Positions 18,481 to 28,328 are shown, counted from the stretch's first letter. The stretch: 64,000 nt of DNA from Roseibium porphyridii (GCF_026191725.2 NZ_CP120863.1:4382001-4446000); one strand, 5' to 3'. Program-made: numbers and translations. The notes: generated from the letters alone by a model not told the origin.

Positions 18481-18530
18481 TATTGCAACTCATTCGCAAC
18501 TGTCAAGCTAGTTGCGAATGAGTTGCAATA
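18481..18530. promoter_or_regulatory. Symmetric pair of Fur/Mur-like boxes upstream of sitA
   Basis: Two 21-bp arms (18481-18501 and 18510-18530) are exact reverse complements across an 8-bp spacer. Each arm contains a 17-bp imperfect palindrome of the form TTGCnAnTnAnTnGCAA, resembling the TGC/GCA-flanked boxes bound by alphaproteobacterial Fur-family manganese regulators (Mur). The location before sitA fits manganese-responsive repression. The regulator gene is not in the window. Confidence 0.7.
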
Positions 18531-18572
18531 TTAAAAACCCTTCTGAACTGAATTCAGGCCCACCAAAGCAAT

Positions 18573-18596
18573 ACCGCCGATCCAAGGACCGGCGGT
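18573..18596 (-). terminator. Terminator hairpin downstream of chemoreceptor gene
   Basis: Arms ACCGCCG (18573-18579) and CGGCGGT (18590-18596) lie between the chemoreceptor stop and the sitA promoter. The flanking A/T tracts suit a stop on either strand. Confidence 0.55.
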
Positions 18597-18631
18597 TTTC
18601 ACATGTCAAAAATGCATCCTGCGTTAGTGCC

Positions 18632-21076
18632 TCAGGCGGCTGAAACCTTGTCCAGGAACGTTTCGATCCCCTGCTTCAGAGCAAGACTGCGGTTGCTCAA
18701 GTCATCCGAAGCTGCAAGCACATTGCCGGAAGCATCCTTGGTTTCAACCACTGCTTTTGCCAACCGGTCCATGTTGGATTTCACTGCCATCGTGCTTTGT
18801 GCAGCGCGCTGAACATTTCCGGAAATCTCGTTCGTGGCAGAGCCTTGTTGGGAAACCGCAGTTGAGATGCCCTGTGTATAACCGTTGACCTCTTCCATGG
18901 TGTCGGAGATCTCACCAATCGCGGCAACCGCATCAGTGGTGGAGTCCTGGATGGTCTGGATTTGCGAAGAAATTTCCTCCGTTGCTTTTGAGGTCTGGTT
19001 CGCCAGTTCCTTGACCTCGGCTGCAACAACTGCAAAGCCCTTGCCAGCCTCGCCGGCACGCGCGGCTTCAATGGTGGCATTCAATGCCAGCAGGTTTGTC
19101 TGTTCAGCGATGGCCTGAATAAGGTTGACCACCTCTCCAATCTTGGATGCGGCTTCCGCGAGACCCTGCACCTTGCCGTTAGTCTCGTGAACGGCCCCGG
19201 TTGCCTGTGTCACGATATCCGATGATCTGCGCACCTGTTCGCCAATCTCGGCGATCGAGGCAGACAATTCTTCGGCGGCACCAGCGACGTTTTCAACGCT
19301 CATGGAAGCATCTTCGCTGACACGCGAAGTGTCCCCGGCCTGTTCGGCGCTGTCTTTTGCAATGCCGCCCAGCGAAGACGCCGTGCCGCTCATACCGGCC
19401 GCGGTTTCATCAAGTGCGCTCAAAAGGCCCTGAACTTCTTCCCGGAACCCCTGGATCAGATCTTCAACCGCCCCTTGGCGGGCAAACTGTTCCTGTCTGT
19501 GGTCGTCAGCCTCGTGCTCCAGACGGACGCGCTCACGAGCGTTTTCCTGGAAAACCTGTACTGTTCGGCTCATGTCGCCGATCTCGTCGCGTTGATCTGT
19601 CGAGGGAATTTCCACATCCGTGTCGCCTTCCGCCAGACGCCCCATCGCGACGGTCAACTCCCTTGTCGGCTTGGTAATGACAAGCGAGACGACGAAGGCC
19701 AGCAATCCGCCAACCAACACTGCAGCAAACAGCGCAACGGCAATCAGACCAAGAGCCGTGTCGGCGCGTGCATAAGCGCTTGCCGATTGTGCTTCGGTCA
19801 ATCCCGTGATGACGGTCCGGACCTTGTCGGAGATCGCCGCAAGCTCGAGCCTTTTGGTATCGAACGCCTCCTTGGCAGCAACCATGTTCGCAAACTCTGC
19901 TTCATAGTTGTTCACCTCCTGCTCAATAGCGGCAACCGCTTCGGTGATCTCAGGAAAGGCAGCACTATCGGCCTTGAGCGTGTTCGCGAGATTGCGAAGA
20001 ATACCGATGCGCGTGGTGACGTCGTCTGCCCCCATGGATTCAAAGCCGGCGAAAAACTCCATTGTGACCGAGCGGATCTCCAGTGCCGCCCGCTGGAACT
20101 TGATGGCGTTGACGTTCACAAGATCGACGATACCAAGCTTGGACGACGCTTTTCCGGCAATCTTCTTGGCGTCGTCGCTCGCTGCGTAAACGACCTTACG
20201 CAATGCGGACGCCTGATCATGAATGCTGTGAAGCCCGGCAACAATTTCAGTGGCCAAATCAGCTGACACCGGTGCGACCTGAGCGCCCTCCCCCTCGACC
20301 TTCGGCAACTTATCTTTCAAACCAACGGCAAGCGCTGAAAGGCCTTTCATCTTTTCAGCGTCCAGACCTTCCACCTTTAGCTTCGCGGCTTTTTTGGCCC
20401 ACTTGGCAACAGAGGCAACGCCCTCGGAAAGGCCAACCGACAGTTCACCTGGCAATTCTGCACTCTCTCCGGCTTCGGCAATCAGCACCGACAATTCGGA
20501 GCTCGTATCCTCCATATCGGAGAGCATGCGGCCAACCTTGTCGGCCCGGTTCCGGGTGCCGGTCGCCTTCTTTGCAGCGCTTCCGGCATCCCTTTGTATC
20601 TTGTTCATCTGATCAGTGATCTGAACGGAAAGTGTCTCCAACCGAACCGCGGACTTCAACAGATTGTCCACCTGAGCCTGCCGGCTGTCGACCGCGGCTA
20701 CAAATCCGGAGAACTCGCCGCTCAACTGTCCGACCAGAGCTATGGCCTCATCGGTCGCCTCACCGCCCGCTCCGCTATCGGAGACGTTGTCCAAAGAGAC
20801 CAACGCCTGTTCCAGCTGCCCAATACGGGCACTCGCTGATTGTGCCAGATCCGGGTTGCTGTCGGCTAGATAGGCTTCTTGCGCCTGCGCAACTTGCTGT
20901 AGATTTGCCATAGCCGCCGTGGCCTTGGCGCTGACATCCGATTGAGCCCGCAATCCAAGAATTGCAACAGTTCCAACAGCACCTACCGCTGCCGCAACAA
21001 GTATCATCGTGACAAAACCGCCCCCAACCTTGGCCGAGAAGCGTGCATTCTTTAATGGTGTAAGTAACTTGGACAT
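18632..21076 (-). CDS. Methyl-accepting chemotaxis protein
   Basis: An 814-residue chemoreceptor. The start is set at [10 protein letters not shown] (21076); the open frame extends further but the extra N-terminus would precede the membrane anchor. TM1 lies about residues 17-43, TM2 about 442-468, and between them is a large, mostly helical, Ala/Ser-rich periplasmic region of about 395 residues. This is much longer than the usual 150-250-residue sensor and not a domain I recognise. A HAMP domain follows ([18 protein letters not shown]), then a signalling domain with the hairpin tip [20 protein letters not shown]. No CheA/CheW genes are nearby. Confidence 0.92.
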   Translation of the reverse strand: MSKLLTPLKNARFSAKVGGGFVTMILVAAAVGAVGTVAILGLRAQSDVSAKATAAMANLQQVAQAQEAYLADSNPDLAQSASARIGQLEQALVSLDNVSDSGAGGEATDEAIALVGQLSGEFSGFVAAVDSRQAQVDNLLKSAVRLETLSVQITDQMNKIQRDAGSAAKKATGTRNRADKVGRMLSDMEDTSSELSVLIAEAGESAELPGELSVGLSEGVASVAKWAKKAAKLKVEGLDAEKMKGLSALAVGLKDKLPKVEGEGAQVAPVSADLATEIVAGLHSIHDQASALRKVVYAASDDAKKIAGKASSKLGIVDLVNVNAIKFQRAALEIRSVTMEFFAGFESMGADDVTTRIGILRNLANTLKADSAAFPEITEAVAAIEQEVNNYEAEFANMVAAKEAFDTKRLELAAISDKVRTVITGLTEAQSASAYARADTALGLIAVALFAAVLVGGLLAFVVSLVITKPTRELTVAMGRLAEGDTDVEIPSTDQRDEIGDMSRTVQVFQENARERVRLEHEADDHRQEQFARQGAVEDLIQGFREEVQGLLSALDETAAGMSGTASSLGGIAKDSAEQAGDTSRVSEDASMSVENVAGAAEELSASIAEIGEQVRRSSDIVTQATGAVHETNGKVQGLAEAASKIGEVVNLIQAIAEQTNLLALNATIEAARAGEAGKGFAVVAAEVKELANQTSKATEEISSQIQTIQDSTTDAVAAIGEISDTMEEVNGYTQGISTAVSQQGSATNEISGNVQRAAQSTMAVKSNMDRLAKAVVETKDASGNVLAASDDLSNRSLALKQGIETFLDKVSAA

Positions 21077-21367
21077 GTGAACCCCGCACTTTCTTTCATA
21101 GAAGGCGGGGCAGATAAACAATTGGTGAAGAGATTGGGCCACCGAAACACCATTCGGCTGGTGAATTAAATCGAAGGCGAAAGTTCTATTATCAACAACA
21201 GGATAGAGGCAAAAATTCACTCGATCTTTTTTGCCTAAATTAAATGATGCTCATCTTGAAAAGTGTACAAGAGCTCAAAAACGACCTCTGAACGCTTACT
21301 ATTATGTAGTTATGCTTCGATCGATTCTATACTTTTTTCACAAATTGAATGCTTGCGAGGGACTTTT

Positions 21368-21583
21368 TCATCCGCCAACAACCTCTTTCAGATGTGCGGC
21401 GTCCAATAGTTCCTTCAAAGTTGCGCGTTCGCCAATATGGTTTGCCAACAACAAGATAAGACGCGCATTCAGGGCGTCGCTTTCCTGTTTTGTCAGGCCT
21501 TCATGGGCCGACAAGAGATCGGCATAAAAGTCGTCCGGCGCTTCCAGATTGGGGCCAATTTCTTGCTTGCTCATGAGCTTCAC
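21368..21583 (-). CDS. Small DUF2783 protein
   Basis: A 71-residue acidic protein with the DUF2783 pattern: LEAPDDFYADLLSAHEGL, QESDALNARLILLLANHIG and a C-terminal LKELL segment. It overlaps the end of the upstream FAD monooxygenase gene by ATGA. From general knowledge such genes travel with MhpA-like flavoprotein hydroxylases, so a small partner or stabiliser of the hydroxylase is possible. No biochemical role is known to me. Confidence 0.8.
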   Translation of the reverse strand: MKLMSKQEIGPNLEAPDDFYADLLSAHEGLTKQESDALNARLILLLANHIGERATLKELLDAAHLKEVVGG

Positions 21584-23190
21584 TCTCCTTTGCCGACCGC
21601 GTTTTTGAGCGCAAAGGCCAGTCTATCCGCATCGAAGTCACGCCATCTTGCTGCCACGTGCTGATCAGGTCGAAACAGGTAGACAGCAGCCTCAAGATCT
21701 CCCAGATAGCGCTCTTTGATTTCGGGGCCGATTTCAGCTCGGGACAAGCTCTTGCCAGCAATCTGCACACCCAGGATATCGCTCGTTTCAGGTACATCCA
21801 CTCCAATACCGAGCAGAACAAAACGGTCTCCGAGACTGTCCACCAGCCAGTCATCTCCCAATGGTGCATCAATGGCGGGACTGCCAGGCCTCGTGCGCAC
21901 GGGAAGGTCAACCTGGTCTTCGCCGTTCAAAGGCGAGCCATCATAGACGGCCGGCACGGACAGACGGCCCGAGTTCACCAGTGGCCGGGCAAAGGAATGG
22001 TGTTCGGAAAGATCCAGAACAGCGTCCCTGAATATCCGGCTCATTTCCGACTTGGGTGTTATGAAATCCGTTGAGCGCGAGCTTTGAAGGATGTTTTCAT
22101 CTGCGGCCAGTTCCCGTTCGAAACCATAGCTGTCCAGCAACGTTTCAGGAGCCTTGTCCTGAAGAACAAGTTTGAGCTTCCAAGCCAGATTGTCGATATC
22201 CTGAAAACCGGAATTTGCACCCCGTGCACCGAACGGTGAAACCTGATGTGCGCTGTCGCCGGCGAAGATGACGCGGCCATGCCTGAATTTCTCCATTCGC
22301 CGACACTGGAATGTGTAGATGGATACCCACTCCAGATCGAACTCAACGTCCGGTCCAAGCATCTGCCGCAGCCTTGGCACGACATTTTCAGGCTTCTTTT
22401 CCTCATCCTTGTCGACTTCCCACCCAAGTTGAAGGTCAATGCGCCAAACGCCGTCAGGCTGCTTGTGCAGCAGAGCCGACTGGTCCTTGTTGAACGGAGG
22501 ATCAAACCAGAACCAGCGTTCGGTCGGGAAATCTGCCTTCATAACCACATCGGCAATCAGGAAGTTGTCCTCAAAGACCCTGCCGACAAAATCAAGATCC
22601 AGCATGCGCCTTGCCGGTGAGCCGGCACCATCGCAAGCGATCAACCAGTCGGCCTCAATGTTGTAAGCGCCTTCGTGGGTTTCCACGGTCACAAGTGTAT
22701 GGTCATCGTGGTTTTGAAGGTTCGCAACCCGATTGCCGCCGCGGATCTCAACCGGTTTTCCCTCTGCCTGCAGTGCCCGGATACGCTCAACAAGATAGAG
22801 CTCGCAATAGTACTGCTGGAGATTGATGAAAGCTGGCCGCTTGTGACCCTCTTCAGGCAACAGGTCGAACGCGTAGACCTGCCTGTCGCTGAAAAACACC
22901 TTGCCGTTGTTCCAGACAACGCCTTTCGAGACCATCTCGTCTCCGCAGCCGAGCCGATCGAAAATTTCCAGCGAGCGTTTGGAAAAACAGATGGCGCGTG
23001 AGCCGACGCTGACCCGCTCGTTGTCATCCAGAACCACAGCGGGAATGTCAGACTGGGCCAGGTCGATCGCCATGGCGAGCCCAACCGGTCCGGCGCCGAT
23101 GATGACGACCGCATGGCGCACAGGTGCAGCAGCCCCCTGATCATCGCTCCATTTATAGGGATAGAGCGGTACCTCGAACAATTTGGTCAC
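21580..23190 (-). CDS. MhpA-like FAD-dependent aromatic monooxygenase
   Basis: A 536-residue flavoprotein of the p-hydroxybenzoate-hydroxylase fold (PheA/MhpA branch). The start is GTG 23190 behind GGGAGGA. It has an N-terminal FAD-binding GxGxxG in VIIGAGPVGLAMAIDL, a DG motif in IACDGAGSPARR, the second FAD motif GDSAHQVSPFGARGANSG and a C-terminal thioredoxin-like part with FRPDQHVAARW. Beside hmgA and fahA it could hydroxylate a 3-hydroxyphenylacetate-like compound to homogentisate. That role is inference; the MhpA reaction on 3-hydroxyphenylpropionate is the main alternative. Confidence 0.88.
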   Translation of the reverse strand: MTKLFEVPLYPYKWSDDQGAAAPVRHAVVIIGAGPVGLAMAIDLAQSDIPAVVLDDNERVSVGSRAICFSKRSLEIFDRLGCGDEMVSKGVVWNNGKVFFSDRQVYAFDLLPEEGHKRPAFINLQQYYCELYLVERIRALQAEGKPVEIRGGNRVANLQNHDDHTLVTVETHEGAYNIEADWLIACDGAGSPARRMLDLDFVGRVFEDNFLIADVVMKADFPTERWFWFDPPFNKDQSALLHKQPDGVWRIDLQLGWEVDKDEEKKPENVVPRLRQMLGPDVEFDLEWVSIYTFQCRRMEKFRHGRVIFAGDSAHQVSPFGARGANSGFQDIDNLAWKLKLVLQDKAPETLLDSYGFERELAADENILQSSRSTDFITPKSEMSRIFRDAVLDLSEHHSFARPLVNSGRLSVPAVYDGSPLNGEDQVDLPVRTRPGSPAIDAPLGDDWLVDSLGDRFVLLGIGVDVPETSDILGVQIAGKSLSRAEIGPEIKERYLGDLEAAVYLFRPDQHVAARWRDFDADRLAFALKNAVGKGE

Positions 23191-23299
23191 AGGTTGTCCT
23201 CCCGGCTCCTGACCTCATAAAAACTTGGCGGCAATCGGATGCCGGTCGAAATCCAGAAAGAACTCGTCAGGAATTTCCCAGGCAAGCCTGACCGCATGA

Positions 23300-23896
23300 T
23301 CATTGATTTGCTTGTGTGTTTTGCATCGCCTGACCGGCCGTTGCTTCACTCACAAGACTTTCTTTTAATTCTTCTCTGTACTCAGATATGAGGCTGTGAC
23401 GCTTCTCTTCAGGCAACTCGCCGATGTCAAGCTGATATACAGGCCAGCAAGAGGTTATCGCAGGCCGGTATTGTGTCTGGAACACTATCTTCGGAACGAG
23501 AGAGCCTGGAGTTGTTTGTCTTGTCAGAAGGCCAACAACGAGAGCCCCAGGATAGTTACCGATCATTCGATCGTAGCCCGACATCTCCTCGATCTGGCCT
23601 TCGACACCCTTTTCTCCTTGGAAGTCCTCATCGTTGGCATAGCAAACTTCTGACGTAAGCAACCCCTCATATTCGCCAATCAAAACCTCCTGAATATCGT
23701 ATGTCGTTTTTTGACACACGGACTCTTCAGTTATTTGAAGGTCGTAAGCTACAACGTTCGCAACAAATCCCAAGGCATCTTCAAGAGAAGGCTTATCGTA
23801 TTCACCCGAAACAGGTTGCGGACATGCCAGAGCAGGTCCAAAAGCACACGCCCAAGTGACGAATGCTGACGACAAAAACTTGCAACCTAACTTCAT
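23300..23896 (-). CDS. Secreted hypothetical protein
   Basis: A 198-residue protein with a signal peptide (residues 1-24, cleavage near ALA/CPQ; the Cys after the cleavage site is not in a clear lipobox). The mature part is acidic with several cysteines (CPQP, VCQK, VCYAND, SCWP) and no recognised domain. AGGA lies upstream of the start. Its base composition looks AT-richer than the flanking catabolic genes, and it sits between the second MBL gene and the monooxygenase, apparently unrelated to aromatic degradation. Confidence 0.65.
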   Translation of the reverse strand: MKLGCKFLSSAFVTWACAFGPALACPQPVSGEYDKPSLEDALGFVANVVAYDLQITEESVCQKTTYDIQEVLIGEYEGLLTSEVCYANDEDFQGEKGVEGQIEEMSGYDRMIGNYPGALVVGLLTRQTTPGSLVPKIVFQTQYRPAITSCWPVYQLDIGELPEEKRHSLISEYREELKESLVSEATAGQAMQNTQANQ

Positions 23897-23983
23897 GGCA
23901 AATCCTATCTAGAAAATCATCCTCAACCTGAAGCTGCATGAAATTATGTCCCTATGATGGGCTTTCGATCAAACTGTTGCCTT

Positions 23984-24943
23984 TCACCCTTGCAGATCCG
24001 CCCACATCTTCGCGTCCCGTTCGGCCGTCCAGATGCGCGGTGTGTCGATGCCGAGCGCTTCGTCATAGGCCCGGGCGACGTTGAACGGCAGGCAGTGTTC
24101 GTAGATTGCGTAGTCCTTGAACTTCGGATCACATTCGGCACGGCAGGCGTCCCAGGCGTCCTTCAGCGAACCGCCGCCTTGGGCGATCCGGGCCACAGGC
24201 CTAAAGGTCGAGGACACGAAATCGGCGGTGTTGGTCAACGCCTTGCCGACCATCTCCTTGCCGACCAGCGCATCGCCGCGGCCAGGTGCAATGGCTTCCA
24301 CATCAAAGGAACGGATGGCCTGAAGCGTCGTCGGCCAGTCGTTGAAATGGCCGTCACCGCAGTAACACGCAGAGTGGTATTCGACGATGTCACCGGTGAA
24401 CATGACGTTCTCGTCCGGTACATGAATAACGATGTCCCCCGCCGTATGGGCGCGACCAAGGAAGCGAAGATCAACCCGGCGTTTGCCAAGATAGACGGTC
24501 ATGCGGTCGTTGAAGGTGGTCGTCGGCCAGGTCAGGGGCGGAATATCACTGACGTTGTCATAGCCCATGAACAGACGCGGGAAGCGCATGAACTCAGATT
24601 CTCGGTCTTCCGCGCCGCGTTCCACAACCATCGAACGAGCCTTCTGGCTCATGATCACGGTCGGCGCCTGATAGGCGGCAGCCCCCAGCACACGCACGGC
24701 GTGATAGTGGGTCAACACAAGATGACTGATCGGTTTGTCGGTTACGGAGCGCACCTTCTCGATCACCTTGTTGGCGAGTTCAGGGGTCGCCTGCGCCTCG
24801 ATGATCATGACACTGTCATCGCCGATGATAACGCCGGTGTTCGGGTCACCTTCAGCGGTAAAGGCCCAGAGATCCCTGCCAATCTCGGTGAACGAGATTT
24901 GTTTTTCTGTCATGTCTCCGGCGGATGCGAATTGCTTGCTCAT
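23984..24943 (-). CDS. MBL-fold hydrolase with degenerate metal motif
   Basis: A 319-residue metallo-beta-lactamase-fold protein. ATG 24943 is chosen because GGGAG lies just upstream; a TTG at 24955 is also open. The usual HxHxDH is replaced by His79-Tyr-His81-Ala-Val83-Arg84, so the second-site Asp and His are missing, while AHTAGD and FTGD keep the later ligands. The common PGHG segment reads PGRG. It follows fahA in the same direction after 71 bp, so it is probably part of the homogentisate transcription unit. A single-metal enzyme or a non-hydrolytic role are both possible. Confidence 0.85.
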   Translation of the reverse strand: MSKQFASAGDMTEKQISFTEIGRDLWAFTAEGDPNTGVIIGDDSVMIIEAQATPELANKVIEKVRSVTDKPISHLVLTHYHAVRVLGAAAYQAPTVIMSQKARSMVVERGAEDRESEFMRFPRLFMGYDNVSDIPPLTWPTTTFNDRMTVYLGKRRVDLRFLGRAHTAGDIVIHVPDENVMFTGDIVEYHSACYCGDGHFNDWPTTLQAIRSFDVEAIAPGRGDALVGKEMVGKALTNTADFVSSTFRPVARIAQGGGSLKDAWDACRAECDPKFKDYAIYEHCLPFNVARAYDEALGIDTPRIWTAERDAKMWADLQG

Positions 24944-25014
24944 CTCATCTCCCAATCTGCTCCCCGGCAGTCTGTTTCAATTTGTCTTTGATCAACCGAA
25001 CAAAAAAAGAAAGG

Positions 25015-26031
25015 CTAGGCTTCATCCGACACGTCGACGGTCTGCTCAATAGCGCCGAAAATAGAGTGTCCTTCCTCGTCAGGCATCTCGATACGCACCG
25101 TGTCACCCGACTTCAGAAAGGGTGTTTTGGCGCTCCCGGTCTCGATTGTTTCAATCATGCGGATTTCAGCGATGCACGAATAACCGGCTCCGCCTTGCGC
25201 AACGGGTTTGCCCGGACCGCCTTCCAATTTGTTGGAGACCGTTCCTGACCCAATGACGGTTCCCGCGCACAAGTCTCGTGTCTTTGCCGCGTGCGCAATG
25301 AGTTCGCCGAATTCGAATGTCATGTCGATGCCGGCATTGGCGCGGCCGAAAGGCTCGCCATTGAGATCAACATGCAAGGGCAGATGAAGTTTCCCGCCTT
25401 TCCAGGCATCGCCAAGTTCGTCAGGCGTCACAGCAACCGGCGAGAAGGCCGAGGATGGTTTTGACTGGAAGAAGCCAAAGCCCTTCGCAAGCTCCGCCGG
25501 GATCAGGCCCCGCAACGACACGTCATTGACCAGCAGGACAAGCAGAATTGCGTTGCGGGCCTCTTCGGCACTAGCGCCCATGGGAACATCGCCGGTGACA
25601 ACTGCAATCTCGCCTTCCATGTCAATGCCCCAGGCCTCGTCCCGCATTCTAATCGGGTCACGCGGCGCGACAAATGTGTCCGATCCACCCTGGTACATAA
25701 GCGGATCCGTCCAGAAGGTTTCAGGCATCTTTGCGCCTCGTGCGCGGCGCACCAGTTCGACATGGTTGACATAGGCCGACCCGTCCGCCCACTGATAGGC
25801 GCGCGGGAGTGGCGACAGCGCGTTATGTTCATGGAAGCGAAGCATTGGGACGGCTTCGTGCGAAAGGCTTTCGGCGAGCAATGCCAGCTTCGGCGCGACC
25901 TTGCCCCAGTCATCGAGCGCGGCTTGAAGCGAGGGGGCAATATGGGCCGCCTCCGTACAATAGGTGAGCCTTTCATTCACGACGACAAGTTTGCCGTCCC
26001 GGGTGCCGTCCTTCAGCGTTGCCAGCTTCAT
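25015..26031 (-). CDS. fahA: Fumarylacetoacetate hydrolase family protein (probable fumarylacetoacetase)
   Basis: A 338-residue member of the FAH superfamily, of the length typical for the bacterial fumarylacetoacetase found with HmgA. The metal-binding acidic pair lies in GIDMEGEIAVV, and the conserved GTVIGSGTVSNKL and SLRGLIPAELAKGFGFFQSKP segments are present. It would split fumarylacetoacetate to fumarate and acetoacetate, the last step of tyrosine/homogentisate degradation. It overlaps the preceding MBL gene by ATGA. No maleylacetoacetate isomerase (maiA) is seen in the window. Confidence 0.88.
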   Translation of the reverse strand: MKLATLKDGTRDGKLVVVNERLTYCTEAAHIAPSLQAALDDWGKVAPKLALLAESLSHEAVPMLRFHEHNALSPLPRAYQWADGSAYVNHVELVRRARGAKMPETFWTDPLMYQGGSDTFVAPRDPIRMRDEAWGIDMEGEIAVVTGDVPMGASAEEARNAILLVLLVNDVSLRGLIPAELAKGFGFFQSKPSSAFSPVAVTPDELGDAWKGGKLHLPLHVDLNGEPFGRANAGIDMTFEFGELIAHAAKTRDLCAGTVIGSGTVSNKLEGGPGKPVAQGGAGYSCIAEIRMIETIETGSAKTPFLKSGDTVRIEMPDEEGHSIFGAIEQTVDVSDEA

Positions 26032-26915
26032 TGACTTTGTTTCCTTGTGATCGTCAGACCGTCATGGCCAACGATGGTTTCCCCCGAAAAGGTCTTGGTT
26101 GCCTCGATCCATTCCGCATGTTCAAAGCCCGGCAAATCCGCCGGGATAAGGTGATTCAAAACCAGTCTTCCCGCCCCCGCTTCTTCAGCGATTTTCGCAA
26201 CATCGGGTGCCATTGTGTGGCTTGCCAGCAAGTGCTGGCGCAGCCTGTCTCCATTCCCCGTGATTTCAACGATCTTGTCTACCCCACGAGCCAGCATCGC
26301 TTCGTGGACCAGCAGATCACACCCTTTCGCAAAATCGGCCAATGGGGGAAAATAAGTGGTGTCGGCAGAGAAAACGACAGACCAGTCTTCCGATTCGAAC
26401 CGCACGGCAAAGCAATCGTCGACCGGAGGATGATCCACCTTGAAGGCCTTGACGTTGAGAGTTCCATCTTCCAGCGCGACCTCTCCTTCTTTCAGGAGAT
26501 GAATTTCCACGAGTTCGCGCAAATCCGGGCGGCCTTCATCCTCAATTCTGAGATCGATATCATGGCGCATCGACGCCAGGAAACCGTCCCAGTACTCCAT
26601 GAGATCGGCAGGACCATAGACCTTCACGGTACTGGAAAGACCCGTCGTCCACGCGGTATGCAGCAATGGGCCAAGTTCAAGCACATGATCTGAGTGCATG
26701 TGAGTTATGAAAACAAGATCGAGCTGCTTCAGAACAACACCGGCTTCCACAAGCCCTCGTGTTACGCCAAGCCCGCAGTCGACGACACAGCGACGACCGC
26801 CAATCTCGAGCAGGGAGCTGGTTGGCGAAGGCCCACCCGATCGTATTGCCGGGCCGCCCTTGGACCCCAGAATGACCAGGCGATCCTGAAGTTCAGGCAG
26901 TTTCGTTCCGCTCAT
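26028..26915 (-). CDS. MBL-fold hydrolase (RNase Z/AtsA-like) in hmg operon
   Basis: A 295-residue metallo-beta-lactamase-fold protein with a full metal motif His72-Met-His74-Ser-Asp76-His77, followed by VVFSADTTY and a late SHTMAP histidine. It looks like the RNase Z/arylsulfatase-like branch acting on small esters or thioesters more than RNA. It lies between hmgA and fahA and overlaps both by 4 bp, so it is certainly co-translated with them. Its step is unknown; a role in maleylacetoacetate handling or detoxification is speculation. Confidence 0.88.
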   Translation of the reverse strand: MSGTKLPELQDRLVILGSKGGPAIRSGGPSPTSSLLEIGGRRCVVDCGLGVTRGLVEAGVVLKQLDLVFITHMHSDHVLELGPLLHTAWTTGLSSTVKVYGPADLMEYWDGFLASMRHDIDLRIEDEGRPDLRELVEIHLLKEGEVALEDGTLNVKAFKVDHPPVDDCFAVRFESEDWSVVFSADTTYFPPLADFAKGCDLLVHEAMLARGVDKIVEITGNGDRLRQHLLASHTMAPDVAKIAEEAGAGRLVLNHLIPADLPGFEHAEWIEATKTFSGETIVGHDGLTITRKQSQ

Positions 26916-28285
26916 TCTGCGTTCCAGGTTCCTTCTGGCGTACCGTCGAACTTCTTCTCAAGCGTTTCCCAACAGTCGATATAATCGTCCTGCAATGGCG
27001 CTTCCTTGCCGGCGAATTCGGTCAGATGCTGAGGGAAACGGGTCTCAAACATGAAGGACATGGTATTGTCGAGCTTCTCAGGCTTCAAATCTGCATTTGA
27101 AGCTCCTTCAAATGCATTGTTGTCGGGCCCATGCGGCAGCATCATGTTGTGAAGGCTCATGCCGCCGGGCACGAAACCCTGAGGTTTGGCGTCATATTGG
27201 CCGTATATGTTGCCCATCAACTCGGACATGATGTTCTTGTGGTACCAGGGCGGGCGGAACGTATCCTCCATCACCATCCAGCGCTCACGGAACAGTACAA
27301 AGTCTATATTGGCGGTGCCTGGCACTCCCGACGGAGCTGTCAGCACGGTAAAGATCGACGGATCCGGATGGTCGAACAGAATGGATCCGATCGGGCAATA
27401 ATTTCGAAGGTCATATTTGCAAGGCGCGTAGTTGCCATGCCAGGCCACGACATCGAGCGGTGAATGCCCGATCCTGGTCTCGTGAAACTGCCCGCACCAT
27501 TTTACCGTGACCGTCGAAGGCACTTCCTTGTCCTCAAAGCTGGCGACGGGGGTCTTGAAATCTCGGCGATTGGCCATGCAATTGGCGCCGATAGGTCCCC
27601 TGCCCGGCAACTCGAACTTCTGACCGTAATTCTCACACACAAAGCCGCGAGCCGGTCCCTCCAAAACCTCAACCCGGTAGACGAGACCACGCGGCAGGAT
27701 CGCAATTTCCTTAGGTGCAAGCTCAATGACACCGAGTTCGGTTGCAAAGCGCAATATACCTTCCTGGGGAACAACCAGCAGCTCGCTGTCGGCGGAAAAG
27801 AAATAGGCATTTTCCATCGACCGGGTGACCAGATAGATGTGGCTTGCCATACCGACTTGGGTATTCACGTCGCCCGCGGTCGTCATCGTTCGCATGCCGG
27901 TCAGCCAGGTCAGGTCCTCATCGGTATGCGGCACCGGGTCCCAGCGGTACTGTCCCAGCGAAATCACATCCTCAAGGACGTTCGGAGCGCTTTTCCAGTA
28001 AGGCAGGTCTATCTTTCGGAACCGGCTGGTATGTTTGACCGAAGGCCTGATCCGGTAACACCAGGTGCGCTCGTTCTGGTGGCTTGGCGCTGTGAAGGCA
28101 GTGCCGGACAATTGCTCACCGTAAAGACCATAGGCGCACTTTTGAGGACTGTTCATGCCCTGCGGCAAAGACCCGGGCAAAGCTTCCGTTTCGAAGTCGT
28201 TGCCAAAGCCAGGCATGTAACCCAGATCCGAAGAATTGTGTCCGGCGCTCCGGGACCCGGTCGAACTGTCTGTTCTCTGATCCAT
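26912..28285 (-). CDS. hmgA: Homogentisate 1,2-dioxygenase
   Basis: A 457-residue non-haem iron dioxygenase that opens the ring of homogentisate to maleylacetoacetate in the cytoplasm. The sequence matches HmgA throughout: [19 protein letters not shown] at the N-terminus, [26 protein letters not shown], and the iron-site region [20 protein letters not shown] and [24 protein letters not shown] lies before the ATG. It is the first gene of the operon, with a dyad operator candidate 28-43 bp upstream. Confidence 0.97.
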   Translation of the reverse strand: MDQRTDSSTGSRSAGHNSSDLGYMPGFGNDFETEALPGSLPQGMNSPQKCAYGLYGEQLSGTAFTAPSHQNERTWCYRIRPSVKHTSRFRKIDLPYWKSAPNVLEDVISLGQYRWDPVPHTDEDLTWLTGMRTMTTAGDVNTQVGMASHIYLVTRSMENAYFFSADSELLVVPQEGILRFATELGVIELAPKEIAILPRGLVYRVEVLEGPARGFVCENYGQKFELPGRGPIGANCMANRRDFKTPVASFEDKEVPSTVTVKWCGQFHETRIGHSPLDVVAWHGNYAPCKYDLRNYCPIGSILFDHPDPSIFTVLTAPSGVPGTANIDFVLFRERWMVMEDTFRPPWYHKNIMSELMGNIYGQYDAKPQGFVPGGMSLHNMMLPHGPDNNAFEGASNADLKPEKLDNTMSFMFETRFPQHLTEFAGKEAPLQDDYIDCWETLEKKFDGTPEGTWNAE

Positions 28286-28312
28286 GATGACCTCCCGGTT
28301 CAGATTTAATTT

Positions 28313-28328
28313 AGTTACAGATGTAACT
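28313..28328. promoter_or_regulatory. Candidate operator upstream of hmgA
   Basis: AGTTACA-GA-TGTAACT is a 7-bp inverted repeat with a 2-bp centre, placed just upstream of the hmgA start. Position and symmetry suit a dimeric repressor of the homogentisate operon. No regulator gene is adjacent. Confidence 0.5.
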
